The notes beneath the pieces are model-generated. The model was not told the origin of the DNA and made no database searches. It worked only from the letters and a program-made list of their open reading frames with translations. Of a DNA stretch of 64,000 nucleotides, positions 44,701 to 56,254 are shown in pieces. Each line of letters begins with the position of its first letter. Position 1 is the first letter of the stretch. The position numbers and the translations under genes are program-made. The stretch comes from Ochromonas danica. Lineage: Eukaryota; Sar; Chrysophyceae; Chromulinales; Chromulinaceae. The stretch lies in contig VKHL01000030.1 of NCBI GenBank assembly GCA_015146655.1, positions 124,001-188,000 of the forward strand. The letters run 5' to 3'.

Positions 44701-47480
44701 TTATGTACTAACATGTCTTGTAGAGTACATGTAGCTCCTTGAGTTATGATAAGATAAGGATACATTTCATATCCTTTAGATTTAGATTCTTCACGATATT
44801 GAAAATCTTCATCACCATTGACTAATAGAACTAATGGTAGAATATATTGATTTTCTTCTTTATTATTGATATTATTTTCAATTTTCAATTTATTGAAATT
44901 TTCATTTTCAATAATTTGAGAATTTTGGATAAAATTTGGATAAAATTTCAATCGTTTCCGAGCATGTAATTCTCTTTGAAACGATTCTTGACATTGACTA
45001 AATTTCAAATAGACGATATCTTTACATTGATGATAATAATCAATAGCTTGTTTTACTATCGTCTTCTTAGTTAAATGAACATAATTATTACCATTAACAC
45101 GTTGTAATTCAAATCTACCAAGATAATGTAAACGATGTATTAATACATTACGACAATATGGTGTAGCAATATCAATACATTTATTCATTAATCGATCACA
45201 TGTCATAGTTAATTTATAAATGATATCTTGTGGATAATGATTTAATAAGATTTCAATTGATTGCCAATATCGATCTTCTGTATGACTTAATAGATGACTC
45301 CATAGATAATGATGAGATTGATCTAGAACTACTTCATAGCTAATAGGATGGTATGGCATAGTATATTGAGCAATTTCAGCAATAATGTCAGGTTGACAAT
45401 TGAAATCTATAGCCATGTTTAATAATCGATATTGTCTACAACACTCTGGTAGTGATGATGATGATGACTCATGCTGACTGCTATTATTGTCATCACTAGG
45501 AGCAGGAGGAGCAGGAGGAGGAGGTTGGGTAGTAGTAGTGGTAGTAATGATAATATCATGTACAATAGAAGAATTCATTGTTAATAGTTTTCTCACTAAA
45601 GGTAACTCTGTATGCATTTCTAAAGCATAGTGTATAGGTAGTTTATTAAGATCATCTTTAACAAATGCTACCTGAGGGAAGGCATCAAAGATGACTAACA
45701 ATGACTCTAGACATAGAGGACGAAGTATTGCAGCATGTAATGGTAATCGATTATAATTACTAGCATTAGGTATTTCAGCACTTTTAGGACAAGTTTGAAC
45801 TAATAGAGTAATTAGAGGTAAATCACGATTACATGTGATAGCATGATGTAATGGTAGTAGTTTAGATGATACTTGACTAGCTAACATTAAACATGATGAT
45901 GGGTTAGTATGGTTAGCTTGTATACAATGTTGATAAAGTATTAATGGACTATTATTTTCAATAAAATAATTAATAACAGTTAATCCATATCGATCTGTTA
46001 TATTAATAGCTTGTGGATAACGATTTAAGAATAATAATAAAATATTAATATAATTATTAAATGATGAAAATGATGATAATTGATTTTTTGTTATTAAATC
46101 ATTTCTTTCCATATCTTCTTTACTACGTAATGCTAATAGATGAATAGGTAATTGTTGATTATGATAATCTATTGTATTAATACCTATAGGATAACTATCT
46201 AATAGACATGTAACTAATGTAATAGGATAGAGACGTGAGGCAGCATAATGTAATGCTATACGACCTGTTGTTTCATCACGTTCTGATGCTGCTTGTGGAT
46301 AGATTGTTAAGAGAGAAATGATACTTTCAACATCAATTTTCCTTCTTATAGCATGTCTTAATAGAAACATACCATAGACTGTCTTAACTTGTACAGCATG
46401 AGGATAACAATGAATCATTTCGTTGATAACATTATGATGATATCCTTGTTCAATTGCTATAGCTAAAGGATATTCTCCTGGTGTACCTTTACCACGATGA
46501 CATGCTATTTCAGGATATTGTCTTAATAGAAATAAGATAATATCATCATTACATAACTTCTCTAATGCATGATGTAATGGCATAGAATATGTTTTATCTC
46601 TTATTAACAAATTCTCTCTATTAGCTATGACTAATACTTCAATAACATCATATTGACATTTATTAGCTAAAGCAACATGTATAGGTAACATTTCTAATTC
46701 ACCTGTTGGTAAATCAATACTATCAGGATAACTTGTTAATAGACTTTTCACTGTTGAAACTGAAGCTTTTACTTTACATGCTATATGAATAGGTAGATAA
46801 CCTTGATAGTATTGACGTACACCTGATGGATAAGCGGTAGCTAATCGATCTATCCATGGACCTGGTGCACGACTACTAGCTGCTATATGAATAGGTAATT
46901 CACCAGAGGGTAATTTACATTCGATAGCTAATGGTCGTGTTTTAAGAATCATTTCTAAGACTTCTAATGGAGGATGATATTTTGCAGCATAATAGAGAAT
47001 ATTATGACCTTCTCCATCTAATCGATCAAATGCTTTCATATCAAATCTTGTAACAGTTTGAAAAATAGCAAATGTTGATTGATATTGTATAACATAATGA
47101 ATTAGATAGACTTGATTAAGATCAGGATAGACAGCTTGTTGTGGATCAATAGATAAGATAGTCTCTAAGATATAACTTGGTGCTTTTTCAACTAGTGCAC
47201 GTTGTGATGGTGTAAGTTGATTTTTGTCAATTTGTGGTTGACTCACTTGGTCAGGATGCATTTGTAAGAGACGTTGTAAAGCTTTCCAATCCTTCTTACT
47301 GATCATTCGATCAATCATAGAGGAGGAGGAGGAAGAAGGAGAAGATGATGTAGTAGTGTTATTACCATTATTACTGAAAAAGCTTGATTTCCTTCGTGTT
47401 GCTGAATTAGCATTACTTGGTGAACTTAACGGAGATTGTGTAATATCACCAGCATAGACCTTAGCATTACGATTTCCCAT
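41783..47480 (-). CDS. Ankyrin-repeat protein with C-terminal pseudokinase-like domain
   Basis: Two exons (47480-44594, 44325-41783) join to 1,809 residues. The ATG at 47480 gives MGNRNAKVYAGD, whose Gly2 could be myristoylated. About 20 ankyrin-like repeats follow (for example LPIHIACKVKASVSTVKSLL). Then comes a kinase-like domain with VYLKFSQCQESFQRELHARK (lysine and helix-C region) and a catalytic loop GLVHGNIHVGHVFY. HRDxKxxN is replaced by HGNxHxxH, and DFG by GDFDHS. Later parts are conserved (SSMDLWSIGSIIYHMITSEP). The missing catalytic Asp implies little or no phosphotransfer. A long Ser/Asn-rich region and a terminal coiled coil (MEVKETEVNNMQVEMALMEE) follow. Ankyrin-kinases of this build are common in stramenopiles. 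A role in signalling scaffolds is inferred. Confidence 0.85.
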
Positions 47481-47740
47481 CTCATATAATAGTATTATGG
47501 TATACAAACACACAGGTAATCTGTCTGGTCAGTCAATCGTCTCTATTCTGTCCGATAGACTGCATAGATAAACAGAGATGAAAACGACAGGTCCAGATGT
47601 TCAGATTCTGGATATTTGGCATCTCAAACAAGATTTTGTTCCCATTATTTGACAATCCCTGGAATCAAAAGTGGTTATTAGTAATGAGTGGTTATTAGTG
47701 AAGCATTATGATCAACTAATCACTTCTCTTCCTTGCTAGC

Positions 47741-48058
47741 ATGAAGAATAAACAATTGGAATTGAATGTGGTAAGTTACAAGTATTATTCTATTTTTTTG
47801 TTTAGTTTTTGGTATTAATTCACTCACACTGCTGCTGTGACGTGGTCAATGAATTCACTTACAATTAGCAAGTCCTGCCACTTGGTCAGAGAAATCTTGT
47901 CACATCTCAGAAGATCAAAGGAGGTGAAGAAGAGCAAGGAGAAGAGAAGAAAGACTCTACTTCTCCTCTAGTAGATCTTAATCAACATCCACCACTTGAT
48001 CCACCACGATCTGGAGTAAGTATGACTACCTACCCACTGCTCCTGTGGTATCACCCTT

Positions 48059-48148
<90 letters not shown>

Positions 48149-50637
48149 TCATACTCTCCTATGTTATGTTGTTGTTTCTAATAGAGAAAAGATAAACCAC
48201 ATCGTGTGATCAAGACAATAGATACTTCTTCTTCTTCAGTCAAGAAAGAAATGAAACTGAAACAAGTCAGTCTAATCCCTCCCAACACATCTTCTGCCAC
48301 AGCTACTGATGAAGACTCTTCTTCAGTTCGAGTTGGTATCCACCATCAGACCAAACCTCTATCATCATCTACTCCTACCAAAGCGGATGCATTTGAGATG
48401 AGCTTTCTCTATCAACTACCTATTCGATCTGTCCAAGGAGAGGAAGTTCTCCCAGAGAAGGTCATACAACAATCATCACCATCCCAATCCAATGGTTGGC
48501 AAGTACGGAAGAGCAGTTATTGTACTCAACTTCTTGCTAAGCGTGATCAAATCGATTATTTGAATCATATCTATCGTGATGGAGGTATTTCTATTCGAAG
48601 TAGTTTCCCCACATCTTTCTATCGACCCAGTAGAGCAGGTACTAGCAATGGTAGATCTGTCCTTCATACACGCTCCAATCGTCAACCAGTTCCTCCACCT
48701 ACCGCTGCTTCTCTCGTCGTCCCGAGTATTGCATATCAGAGTAGTGTATCCAACAGCGATAAAGTGGTCAAGGACTCCTCCGAGAAGGTCTCCAGCCCAA
48801 AAGACCTGGGTAATCCTCTACCAGAAGAGTTCAACGAGAATTATGATTACAGTAGCGAGTGGCAGAGAATAGAGGTTGAACGAAAGGACCCTATTCGTCG
48901 CTCAATACTGCTCTTGGAAGGTTTGAAAATTGAAGGGGACGGATCGTTCAATAATACTGTTGGTCGGTCATCCTCGAGTGACAAAACGGAGTCAGGTAAG
49001 AAGGAAATAGTCGCTATCCCTGGCTCACCAACTGTCAAGGAGGCAGTGGCAGATCTTACTGAGAAGTTACTGGTTATTAATCCCATCTCACCTGCTCCAA
49101 GTCCTTCCTCAGTGCGGAGAAAGAGAAGCATCGCAATGCCCTCGCTAAGCCCCTTGTTCGGCTCGTCCTTTATTCGTCCTGGTATTTATCTCGGCAGCGC
49201 CTCTGATGAGAGTGCGAACAGTTGTCGTCAAAACACTCCGGTACGAAATGCGATTGCCTTGGGGGAGTGTCTACAAGTTTTGGCAGTTGGCGCTGAGAAG
49301 GATAACAAAGCAGCCGTTGTTGGTATTGATGCTTCCTCCACTACTACGGATGGTTCGGTCGTCCTATCAGCGGAAAAGCCTGCGATGATAGTCATTCCGA
49401 CGGTCAAACCGAAAGAGATCTTTAATGCAGGGTCTGAAGAAGAGACTACCACCACTCCGATGGCTGTTGATCAACGTGTTCTGTCCCTCCATTCTGACGA
49501 AGGACAGTGTGAAGTCTTTATGGGGCACTTGTTAGGCTGTGGAGCCTTCAGTAGAGTTTATAAAGGAAGATATATGACCAAGTCTTCTTCCACTCAATCT
49601 GATGCATCGAGTAATCAATGGAAGGATGTGGCGGTTAAAGTCCCACTTGCCAATAACGAGTGGACTCGAAACAACTTCATGCGCGAGCTCTTAGTGTTTC
49701 AACATCTTTCCTCACTGAAAGCCTCAATGCATGATAATGATCCAGGTGGTGATAGTAGTCTGTGCGAAGATGGTGACCATTACCTGCTTGAGCTGCTTGC
49801 CACTTTTCGCCAGGATAGCAATTCAAGTATGTGCTTGGTCTTTCCTCGTTACTCTGGTATCAATTTGAAGCAATGGCTTGATCGTAATAATTACCAATGT
49901 GGGGTAGATTTCCCATTTTTAATTGGCGTGTTACAGCAATTATTATTAGCAGTTGCTTTTTTACACGAAGAAGCTCAAGTGATCCATGCTGACATAAAAC
50001 CTGACAATATCCTCTTAAAGCATTTAGTGGAGCCAAGGAAAGAGATGGATCAAGAGTTTGAGCTCGTCTTGATAGACTTTGGGAATTCAATCTTTTTCTA
50101 TGAAGCAGATGCTGCTAATTCACTCAAAGACAAAGCCAGCCAAGGCGTTGTCCAATCGCCCAGCTATCGAGCCCCTGAAGTCATGGACCATACGTACTAT
50201 GGTAGGTGATAATCTTCATCATCTTCTTTGTGTGCACTTTATTTGATATGGTGTGTGATGGTATGTGTGAGAGAACAGGAGCGAGCATGGATGTCTGGGG
50301 AGTTGGCTGTGTTCTAGCTGAGTTATTGCTAGGACGAGTTTTCTTTGCCGATTGTGATGATGTCGATCAGATAAAGAGGATTTTACGAGTAGAAGATGAA
50401 GTTGATGTGCAAGATAGCAGTCTTATTGAAACATGGCTATCAATTTTGAGCCAAAGTAATTGTATTTGCTTGGACTTGAACACGAATAAGGAAGAGGACA
50501 CCGACTTAATTTTGAAGAAAAGAGAACAGTTAGCGTCTTTTTTAGGCCACACTCTTGCTGTGGACTATACCAGGAGAAGTTCTGCACAAAGTTTGTTAGC
50601 TCATGCCTTGTTACTAGGCAATGCGAGTGAAATGTGA
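47741..50637 (+). CDS. PRP4/CMGC-like protein kinase with long N-terminal region
   Basis: Four exons (47741-47770, 47869-48015, 48185-50201, 50279-50637) join to 850 residues. The first ~490 residues are low-complexity Ser/Pro-rich. The kinase domain shows the glycine loop LLGCGAFSRVYKG, KDVAVKVPL, the catalytic loop VIHADIKPDNILL, LVLIDFGNS, SYRAPEV and MDVWGVGCVLAELLLG. HAD in place of HRD with DIKPDNIL is typical of PRP4 kinases, which phosphorylate spliceosomal proteins. Active-site Lys, Asp, Asn and DFG are present. The first 10-codon exon is weakly supported. Intron 2 holds a long CAT repeat. The gene is head-to-head with the ankyrin-pseudokinase gene. Confidence 0.85.
48058..48148. repeat. 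(CAT)n trinucleotide repeat in intron
   Basis: About 30 CAT units lie within intron 2 of the PRP4-like kinase gene and end about 36 nt before its 3' splice site. Confidence 0.97.
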
Positions 50638-51080
50638 CAGCACTATCTGTGGGTTGTATGTTACATATGTGTTACATGTGCTATTCTTACTGCCTGTTGT
50701 TTGTTATATGCTATTGTGATGGTTGTGATTCAATTTTTATACTAGTAGTTATTTTTGGCTTTTGAGACTTTGTCTCTTTTCTTTCATGGTGTAACTAAGG
50801 TTTCTTTCAATTCAGATCATGTAACAAAGGTTATGGGTATTGTATGTCATGATTTATTTCAATTGATGGCTTGAGGGTTTCGATAGATCAGATTCGCACT
50901 AAGTTAACGCCCTTTCAATTAAGTTAACACTTGTTGGCCAGATTTCCAGATCTCTAGACCTGATTTTGAATTGAAATTGAAAGCATCGCCATCAAAACAA
51001 TAGACTAATAGTCTACCAATCAAATCACTTATCACTTATCACCTTGACTATTGTCACTATTAATAATAATAATATACAAC
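50638..51080. other. Intergenic region without recognised gene
   Basis: AT-rich flank between the PRP4-like kinase and RecQ genes. No coding or RNA signal was recognised. Confidence 0.55.
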
Positions 51081-54000
51081 ATGTCAAAAGAAGATCAACA
51101 AAAAGAAGTTCTATTAAAGAATTTATCTTATTATTGGGGTTATTCCACTTTTCGTTCTAATCAATATGAAGTCATTCATCATGTGATGGTGAAGAGACAA
51201 GATTGTTTTGTTATGATGGCAACAGGATCTGGTAAAAGTCTAATTTTTCAATTACCTGTTGTTACTTTATGTAATTTAGGATTAAAATGTTGTGCTATTG
51301 TAATTAGTCCATTAATTGCATTAATGGAAGATCAAGTCTCTAGTCTGATTGCTATGGGAATACCAGCTATTGCATTAGGTAGTCTAACTGATCATAAGAT
51401 AGAAGAACGTGCTATGCAAGGTGACTATTGGCTTATCTATTGTACACCTGAAAAGGCTATGTTATGGAAACATGGATTTCAAACATTAGCACAAAAAGTA
51501 CAAATTATCTGTCTTGCTATTGATGAAAGTCATTGTGTTTCAGAATGGGGAAATGATTTTAGACCTGAATATAGACAATTAAAAGAAATTCGATCATTTA
51601 TTAGTTATCATATTCCTATTATTGCATTAACAGCTTCTGCTACATTAACAGTACAACAAGATATTATTAATACTTTAGAATTACATCAACCTTTTATTAT
51701 ACGTGCTAGTCTAAATAGATCTAATTTGAAATATAATGTACGTATTAAATCAACAACAAATGATCTTTTACGTGTTTTATTAGATTTTCGTCGTCAACAA
51801 GTACAAGAAGTTGGTATGACATTAGAACAAGGGAAAGGTAGATTACGTTATTTAACAACTTTAATCTATGTAAATTCTCGTAAAGCATGTGAAACCATTG
51901 CACAAGAGATTGTCTCATCTAATTATCTACAAGGAATACAAGTTGCTTATTATCATGCTGGATTAACGTTAGAAGATCGTACAGCCATATTAACTGCATT
52001 CTTGAGAGATGAAATTGAAGTAGTTGTAGCAACAACTGCCTTTGGCATGGGTAAGTAATATAGTGTGTTATGTTGATTATGCTTAGCAATACTGTGTAAT
52101 GACGTTTATTGTTCATGTTTGTTTTCATGTATGATCTTATTACAGGTATCAATAAAGCAGATATTCGTCTTGTCATCCACTATGGTCTGACATTATCAGT
52201 AGAAGCTTATTACCAACAAACAGGTCGTGCAGGGAGAGATGGTGCTTCAGCTAATTGTGTCTTGTTATGGAATAGACAAGATATTGTCTCTTGTTATACC
52301 CTAGCATCATCTAGTAATAGTGGTAGTGGTAGTGGTAATGTTGATCTAAAGGATGCCAGGTTGTCAAGTGATAGTATTGGTAATAAGATTGATGGACCAA
52401 ATATTCAAAAGCGTATCCAAGCGATGGTAGATTATGCACAAGGAGAAATGGGTTGTAGAAGAAGATACTTACTACGCTATTTCGAGGAGATGATGATCAC
52501 AACAAAAGAGGATTCTAATGATGACATTACTATATTAGAATCTTGTTGTGATCTTTGTGATCAAAGATTACATCGCATGACTAACAACACTTCAACTATT
52601 GAACAGAAACTCTCTTCTAACTCGAATAGCTTAAATTCTGGTCTATTAGGTGATGACAAACTAACTGATTTAGATTTGAGCTATGAAGTCTATATGCTGT
52701 TAGCAACTATTCAAGACTGTGGTGGTCATTATGGTCTGGCAGTACCAATCTCAGTCTTATTGGGTAGACATGATAAAGGAGTCCAGAGAGTACCTCGTTA
52801 TAGTGAACTAGATCATTTTGGTAAAGGAAGTCACCATCAGGTAGATTGGTGGAAAGCTCTAGCAATCCAGCTAACAGAGGTTGAGAAGCTGTTGGACTGT
52901 CTGTTGGTTCGACCAGTGAATAGTGGCTATTCTTACCAGAGATACACAGTGTCAATGAAGGGACTTGCTTATTTGAAAGGTGTGGATGGGCAGCAGCATG
53001 GTGGTGGTCGTTCAAGTCGACCTGAAGTGACGTTAGAGAGTCTATTTGGGTGTGACAATATGTCCACCAACCCTTTTCTCTCTCCTGCTATACAATCACT
53101 GCCACCAAGATCTCTATGGGATTGTGCTGAATCACCTTTCACAGCTTTTAGTTCTTCGATACCGACACCTAATAAGCAAGCTTTAACTGGAACAAGTCAA
53201 CAAGGAAAGATGCATTTGAACCGTCAACGACTGATCTTTGATTCTTCTATTCATCATATTGAATTACAACTTCGTAGAGACTTTATTAAGATTCATTTAG
53301 CTGAAGAGAAAGTGAAGCAAGGGAGAGGTTTACAGAATGATGCTGCTGCTCAAAAGTCAAAAGAGCTCTATTACTCCAAACTTGATGCAGAAGTTCAATC
53401 TCTGAACCAGCAACAGCAACAACAACAGTCAACATCGAATGAGCAAGTGATTCATCGAAGATTTTTAGAAGATCAAATACGACGACTTCGTAACGAATTA
53501 GCCACAAAGAAGCATATGAATCCTTATCAAATCTTATCACCTCAGGAAATCCAATTGATTGTCATTCAACAACCAAATCAAGCGGAAGAGCTCATGACAT
53601 TGTTACGTTGGATGCCATGGAAGAAGGATGTGGCAGATGAGATAATCAAGTTGCTGCAACAGCCGATGGATATGGCTAAAGAAGTGGAAGTTGATAAGGC
53701 AGTGCAGTCGACACTTTTGGCTCGTGGAGCTGCTGAAGTGAGTGCTTCCTCAAAAGGAAATAGTTTGGCTGAGACTATTGCAGCTATAAAGCCTCAACTG
53801 AAACTGTATAAGCCAACTTATGATCTTGAAAATGAGGTCAATCAGATGAAGCCACCAAGAAGCGAGGATGACGTAGTAGTCACCTCGCCCCCTCTTGATG
53901 GCACTAATGGTGACTCTCATGTAGTACCAAAGCAACAAGATCCTCCTTCACAGACACTTTCCTGTGCAAATGATCAACAATCTCTCTCAGAAGAAAAGAC

Positions 54001-54307
54001 TTCCATTCTAGCCGCAGATTCTGTTGCGGTCGTGGTTGATCTTTCATCTTGCTTGACAGAGGTTACGGGACAATCTGATGGTCCGAATGAGTCATCGTCA
54101 AGTCCACCTTTAGCTGAAGCGAAGGCACCCGATTCATTAGATTCAAGAACATCCCTTGCTCCTGCTGTGCGAGCTACCAAGAAGAGACCTCTAATGGGTG
54201 GCTTGGGAGGTGAGTTGATGGGTTTTGACATGACTTATTGTATTAACTGTAAACTAACCCATTTGATTTGTTTGATAGGGTTGAAGTTGAAAACTAAAAC
54301 AATTTAA
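51081..54307 (+). CDS. RecQ-family DNA helicase
   Basis: Three exons (51081-52050, 52146-54209, 54279-54307) join to 1,020 residues. The ATG at 51081 (MSKEDQQKEVLLKNLSYYWG) is the first in frame. Helicase motifs: FRSNQYEVI; Walker A ATGSGKSLIFQLP; ISPLIALMEDQV; Walker B LAIDESHCVSEWGNDFRPEY; ALTASAT; VVVATTAFGMGINKADIRLV; and QQTGRAGRDG. The RecQ zinc module follows (MGCRRRYLLRYFEE, CCDLCD), then a winged-helix part and a long Gln/Ser-rich tail. RecQ enzymes unwind DNA 3' to 5' in replication and recombination repair. Motif II reads DESH instead of the usual DEAH. The last intron is 69 nt and in frame, so the end is the same spliced or not. Confidence 0.93.
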
Positions 54308-54993
54308 TCCCCCAAGTCCTTCGGTTCCACTCTTTCCTTAGGTGGGGTCCTACTTGTGGATTAATGTGGGCGAAGAAGTACGCCTGACCGATTAAATCCC
54401 AGTATTCAGCGAGGACTGCTACCCTCGCTGGAAATTTGGAGCTAGTCGCACTAGTTGGTGCCTTGATTGCCACCAGAACAGAGCTGCTGGCATGATAATA
54501 TGATTGCCCTCAGTTGTCAGCTTCCTTGGCCCAATTTGCCACCAAGTTTGACTTGTGGTCTTTCTCACCTTGACCAAGAAATAGTGTAGCTAGTATTTGT
54601 AGATATTGTCTAATCGTGTTAACATTTTGTTGGTTGTTTATCAAAGCCCTAAACACAGACTCTTAAAACCTCCCACCACACGTCGAATGAATCATATTAT
54701 CGATCCGTCATGATTTATTGAATTCGCGATAGACCGACGATATCCAAAACGACTCCGCTGAATATCATATCATATCATATCATGATGGGTTCATAATCCC
54801 CAAACAGTAAGTCAGATCTTCAAATTTCCAGAATTCGCCATTCTGGAGATGCCATGGTTTTGAAAGTTCGGATTTTCGTGGAAATATCTTGAACGGTTGC
54901 GATTATTCCGAGCAACTTCCTGCAAGGAACAGCCAAGAAGGGCAACCAACAGAGAGAGATCCATAATCAAATCAAAACCAATCCCCTTTCACA
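54308..54993. other. Intergenic region with a strong hairpin
   Basis: A 686-bp gap upstream of the cysteine protease. A perfect 8-bp stem, CAGCGAGG (54407-54414) with CCTCGCTG (54423-54430), sits in GC-richer sequence from about 54310 to 54590. ATATC/CATAT short repeats occur near 54768-54782. No ORF or known RNA was recognised. Confidence 0.45.
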
Positions 54994-55998
54994 ATGATCA
55001 GAGCCATCGTCCTTGCCTGTCTTGCCATCAGTGCTACTGCTGACTTCTCTAAGCCTCGTGAGTACTATGAGGAGTTGTTCTATGATCACATCCAGAATTT
55101 CAAGGTGAAGATCGAGAATGGCGCCGAGTTCATCAAGCGTGTTGCCATCTTTGCTGCCAATGTTGACTACATTGAGCGCCACAACTCTGATAACTCCCAG
55201 ACCTATCAGCTTGGTATCAACCAGTTCACTCACTTGACCTTCGACGAGTTCTTGGATGCTGTGAACATTGGTGGCACTCGTCCTCCTCATCTGAGACGCC
55301 AAGGATCTGGCAAGGTCCACAAGGCTCCTTCCCAGACTTCTTCTCTTCCTTCCTCTGTGGATTGGGTCTCCAAGGGCGCTGTTACTCCTGTGAAGGACCA
55401 AGGAAACTGTGGTTCTTGCTGGTCTTTCTCCACCACTGGAGCTTTGGAGGGTGCTTACTTCTTGAAGTATGGCACTCTTCCTTCCCTCTCTGAGCAGAAC
55501 TTGGTTTCTTGCGCTCCTTCTCCTAACGCTGGTTGCAACGGTGGATGGATGGATGATGCATTCGCCTTCGTTAAGTCCAACGGTGGTATTGCTTCTGAGG
55601 CCAACTATCCTTACACCTCCGGAACATCTGGAAAGTCTGGATCCTGTGAGACTAACCACGGAATTGTCGCCAATTCCGCTCCTTCTGGCTATGTTGACGT
55701 CGATCAAGATGTTAACGCTTTGTTGTCTGCTGTGGCTCAGCAGCCTGTCTCCATTGCCATCCAAGCCAACCAGCTTGCTTTCCAGTCTTACAAGTCTGGT
55801 GTCCTCACTGGAAGATGCGGAACTAACCTTGATCATGGTGTTCTTTTGGTTGGATATGGTACTGACAATGGTGTTGACTACTGGAAGGTGAAGAACTCTT
55901 GGGGCCCTACTTGGGGTGAAAGCGGATACATTCGCATTGAGCGCTCTGCCGATGACAAGTGCGGTGTCCTTGATGCTGCTAGCTATCCTACCTACTAA
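54994..55998 (+). CDS. Papain-family cysteine protease (cathepsin L-like)
   Basis: Single exon, 334 residues, a complete preproenzyme. Signal peptide MIRAIVLACLAISATA is followed by an I29 inhibitor propeptide (FKVKIENGAEFIKRVAIFAA, LGINQFTHLTFDEF). The mature enzyme starts near LPSSVDWVSKGAVTPV. Catalytic residues are the oxyanion Gln and Cys in KDQGNCGSCWSF, His in LDHGVLLVGYG and Asn in VKNSWGPTWGESGYI. These enzymes act in lysosomes, food vacuoles or outside the cell. The gene has strong codon bias (C-ending codons such as ATC, AAC, GCC and TTC) like HSP70, which suggests high expression. No paralogue lies nearby. Confidence 0.97.
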   Translation: MIRAIVLACLAISATADFSKPREYYEELFYDHIQNFKVKIENGAEFIKRVAIFAANVDYIERHNSDNSQTYQLGINQFTHLTFDEFLDAVNIGGTRPPHLRRQGSGKVHKAPSQTSSLPSSVDWVSKGAVTPVKDQGNCGSCWSFSTTGALEGAYFLKYGTLPSLSEQNLVSCAPSPNAGCNGGWMDDAFAFVKSNGGIASEANYPYTSGTSGKSGSCETNHGIVANSAPSGYVDVDQDVNALLSAVAQQPVSIAIQANQLAFQSYKSGVLTGRCGTNLDHGVLLVGYGTDNGVDYWKVKNSWGPTWGESGYIRIERSADDKCGVLDAASYPTY

Positions 55999-56254
55999 AC
56001 AGCCATAGCGATAGCGATAGGTTTTTCATGGTTACAATGCGCTACGAAGGGCATTTCACTCGGTACTATTTACATTATGTGCTAGCTTCCAGTTATCACA
56101 TTTTCTCTCACCTTAACATAGCATAGATTGTATTTTAAGGCAGAGTATGTACAATTCTCTTGTCTTCTTTTCTTCTAGTCAAATCAGAGTAAAGAAGAAT
56201 AGGATGGATTCCCTCGAAACTTGTTTTTCTCAGGAGCAATGTCGATATACTGCT

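Noticed and set aside
54967-55836. 289-codon minus-strand ORF opposite the cysteine protease
   Set aside because: Antisense shadow of a complete, motif-perfect protease gene.
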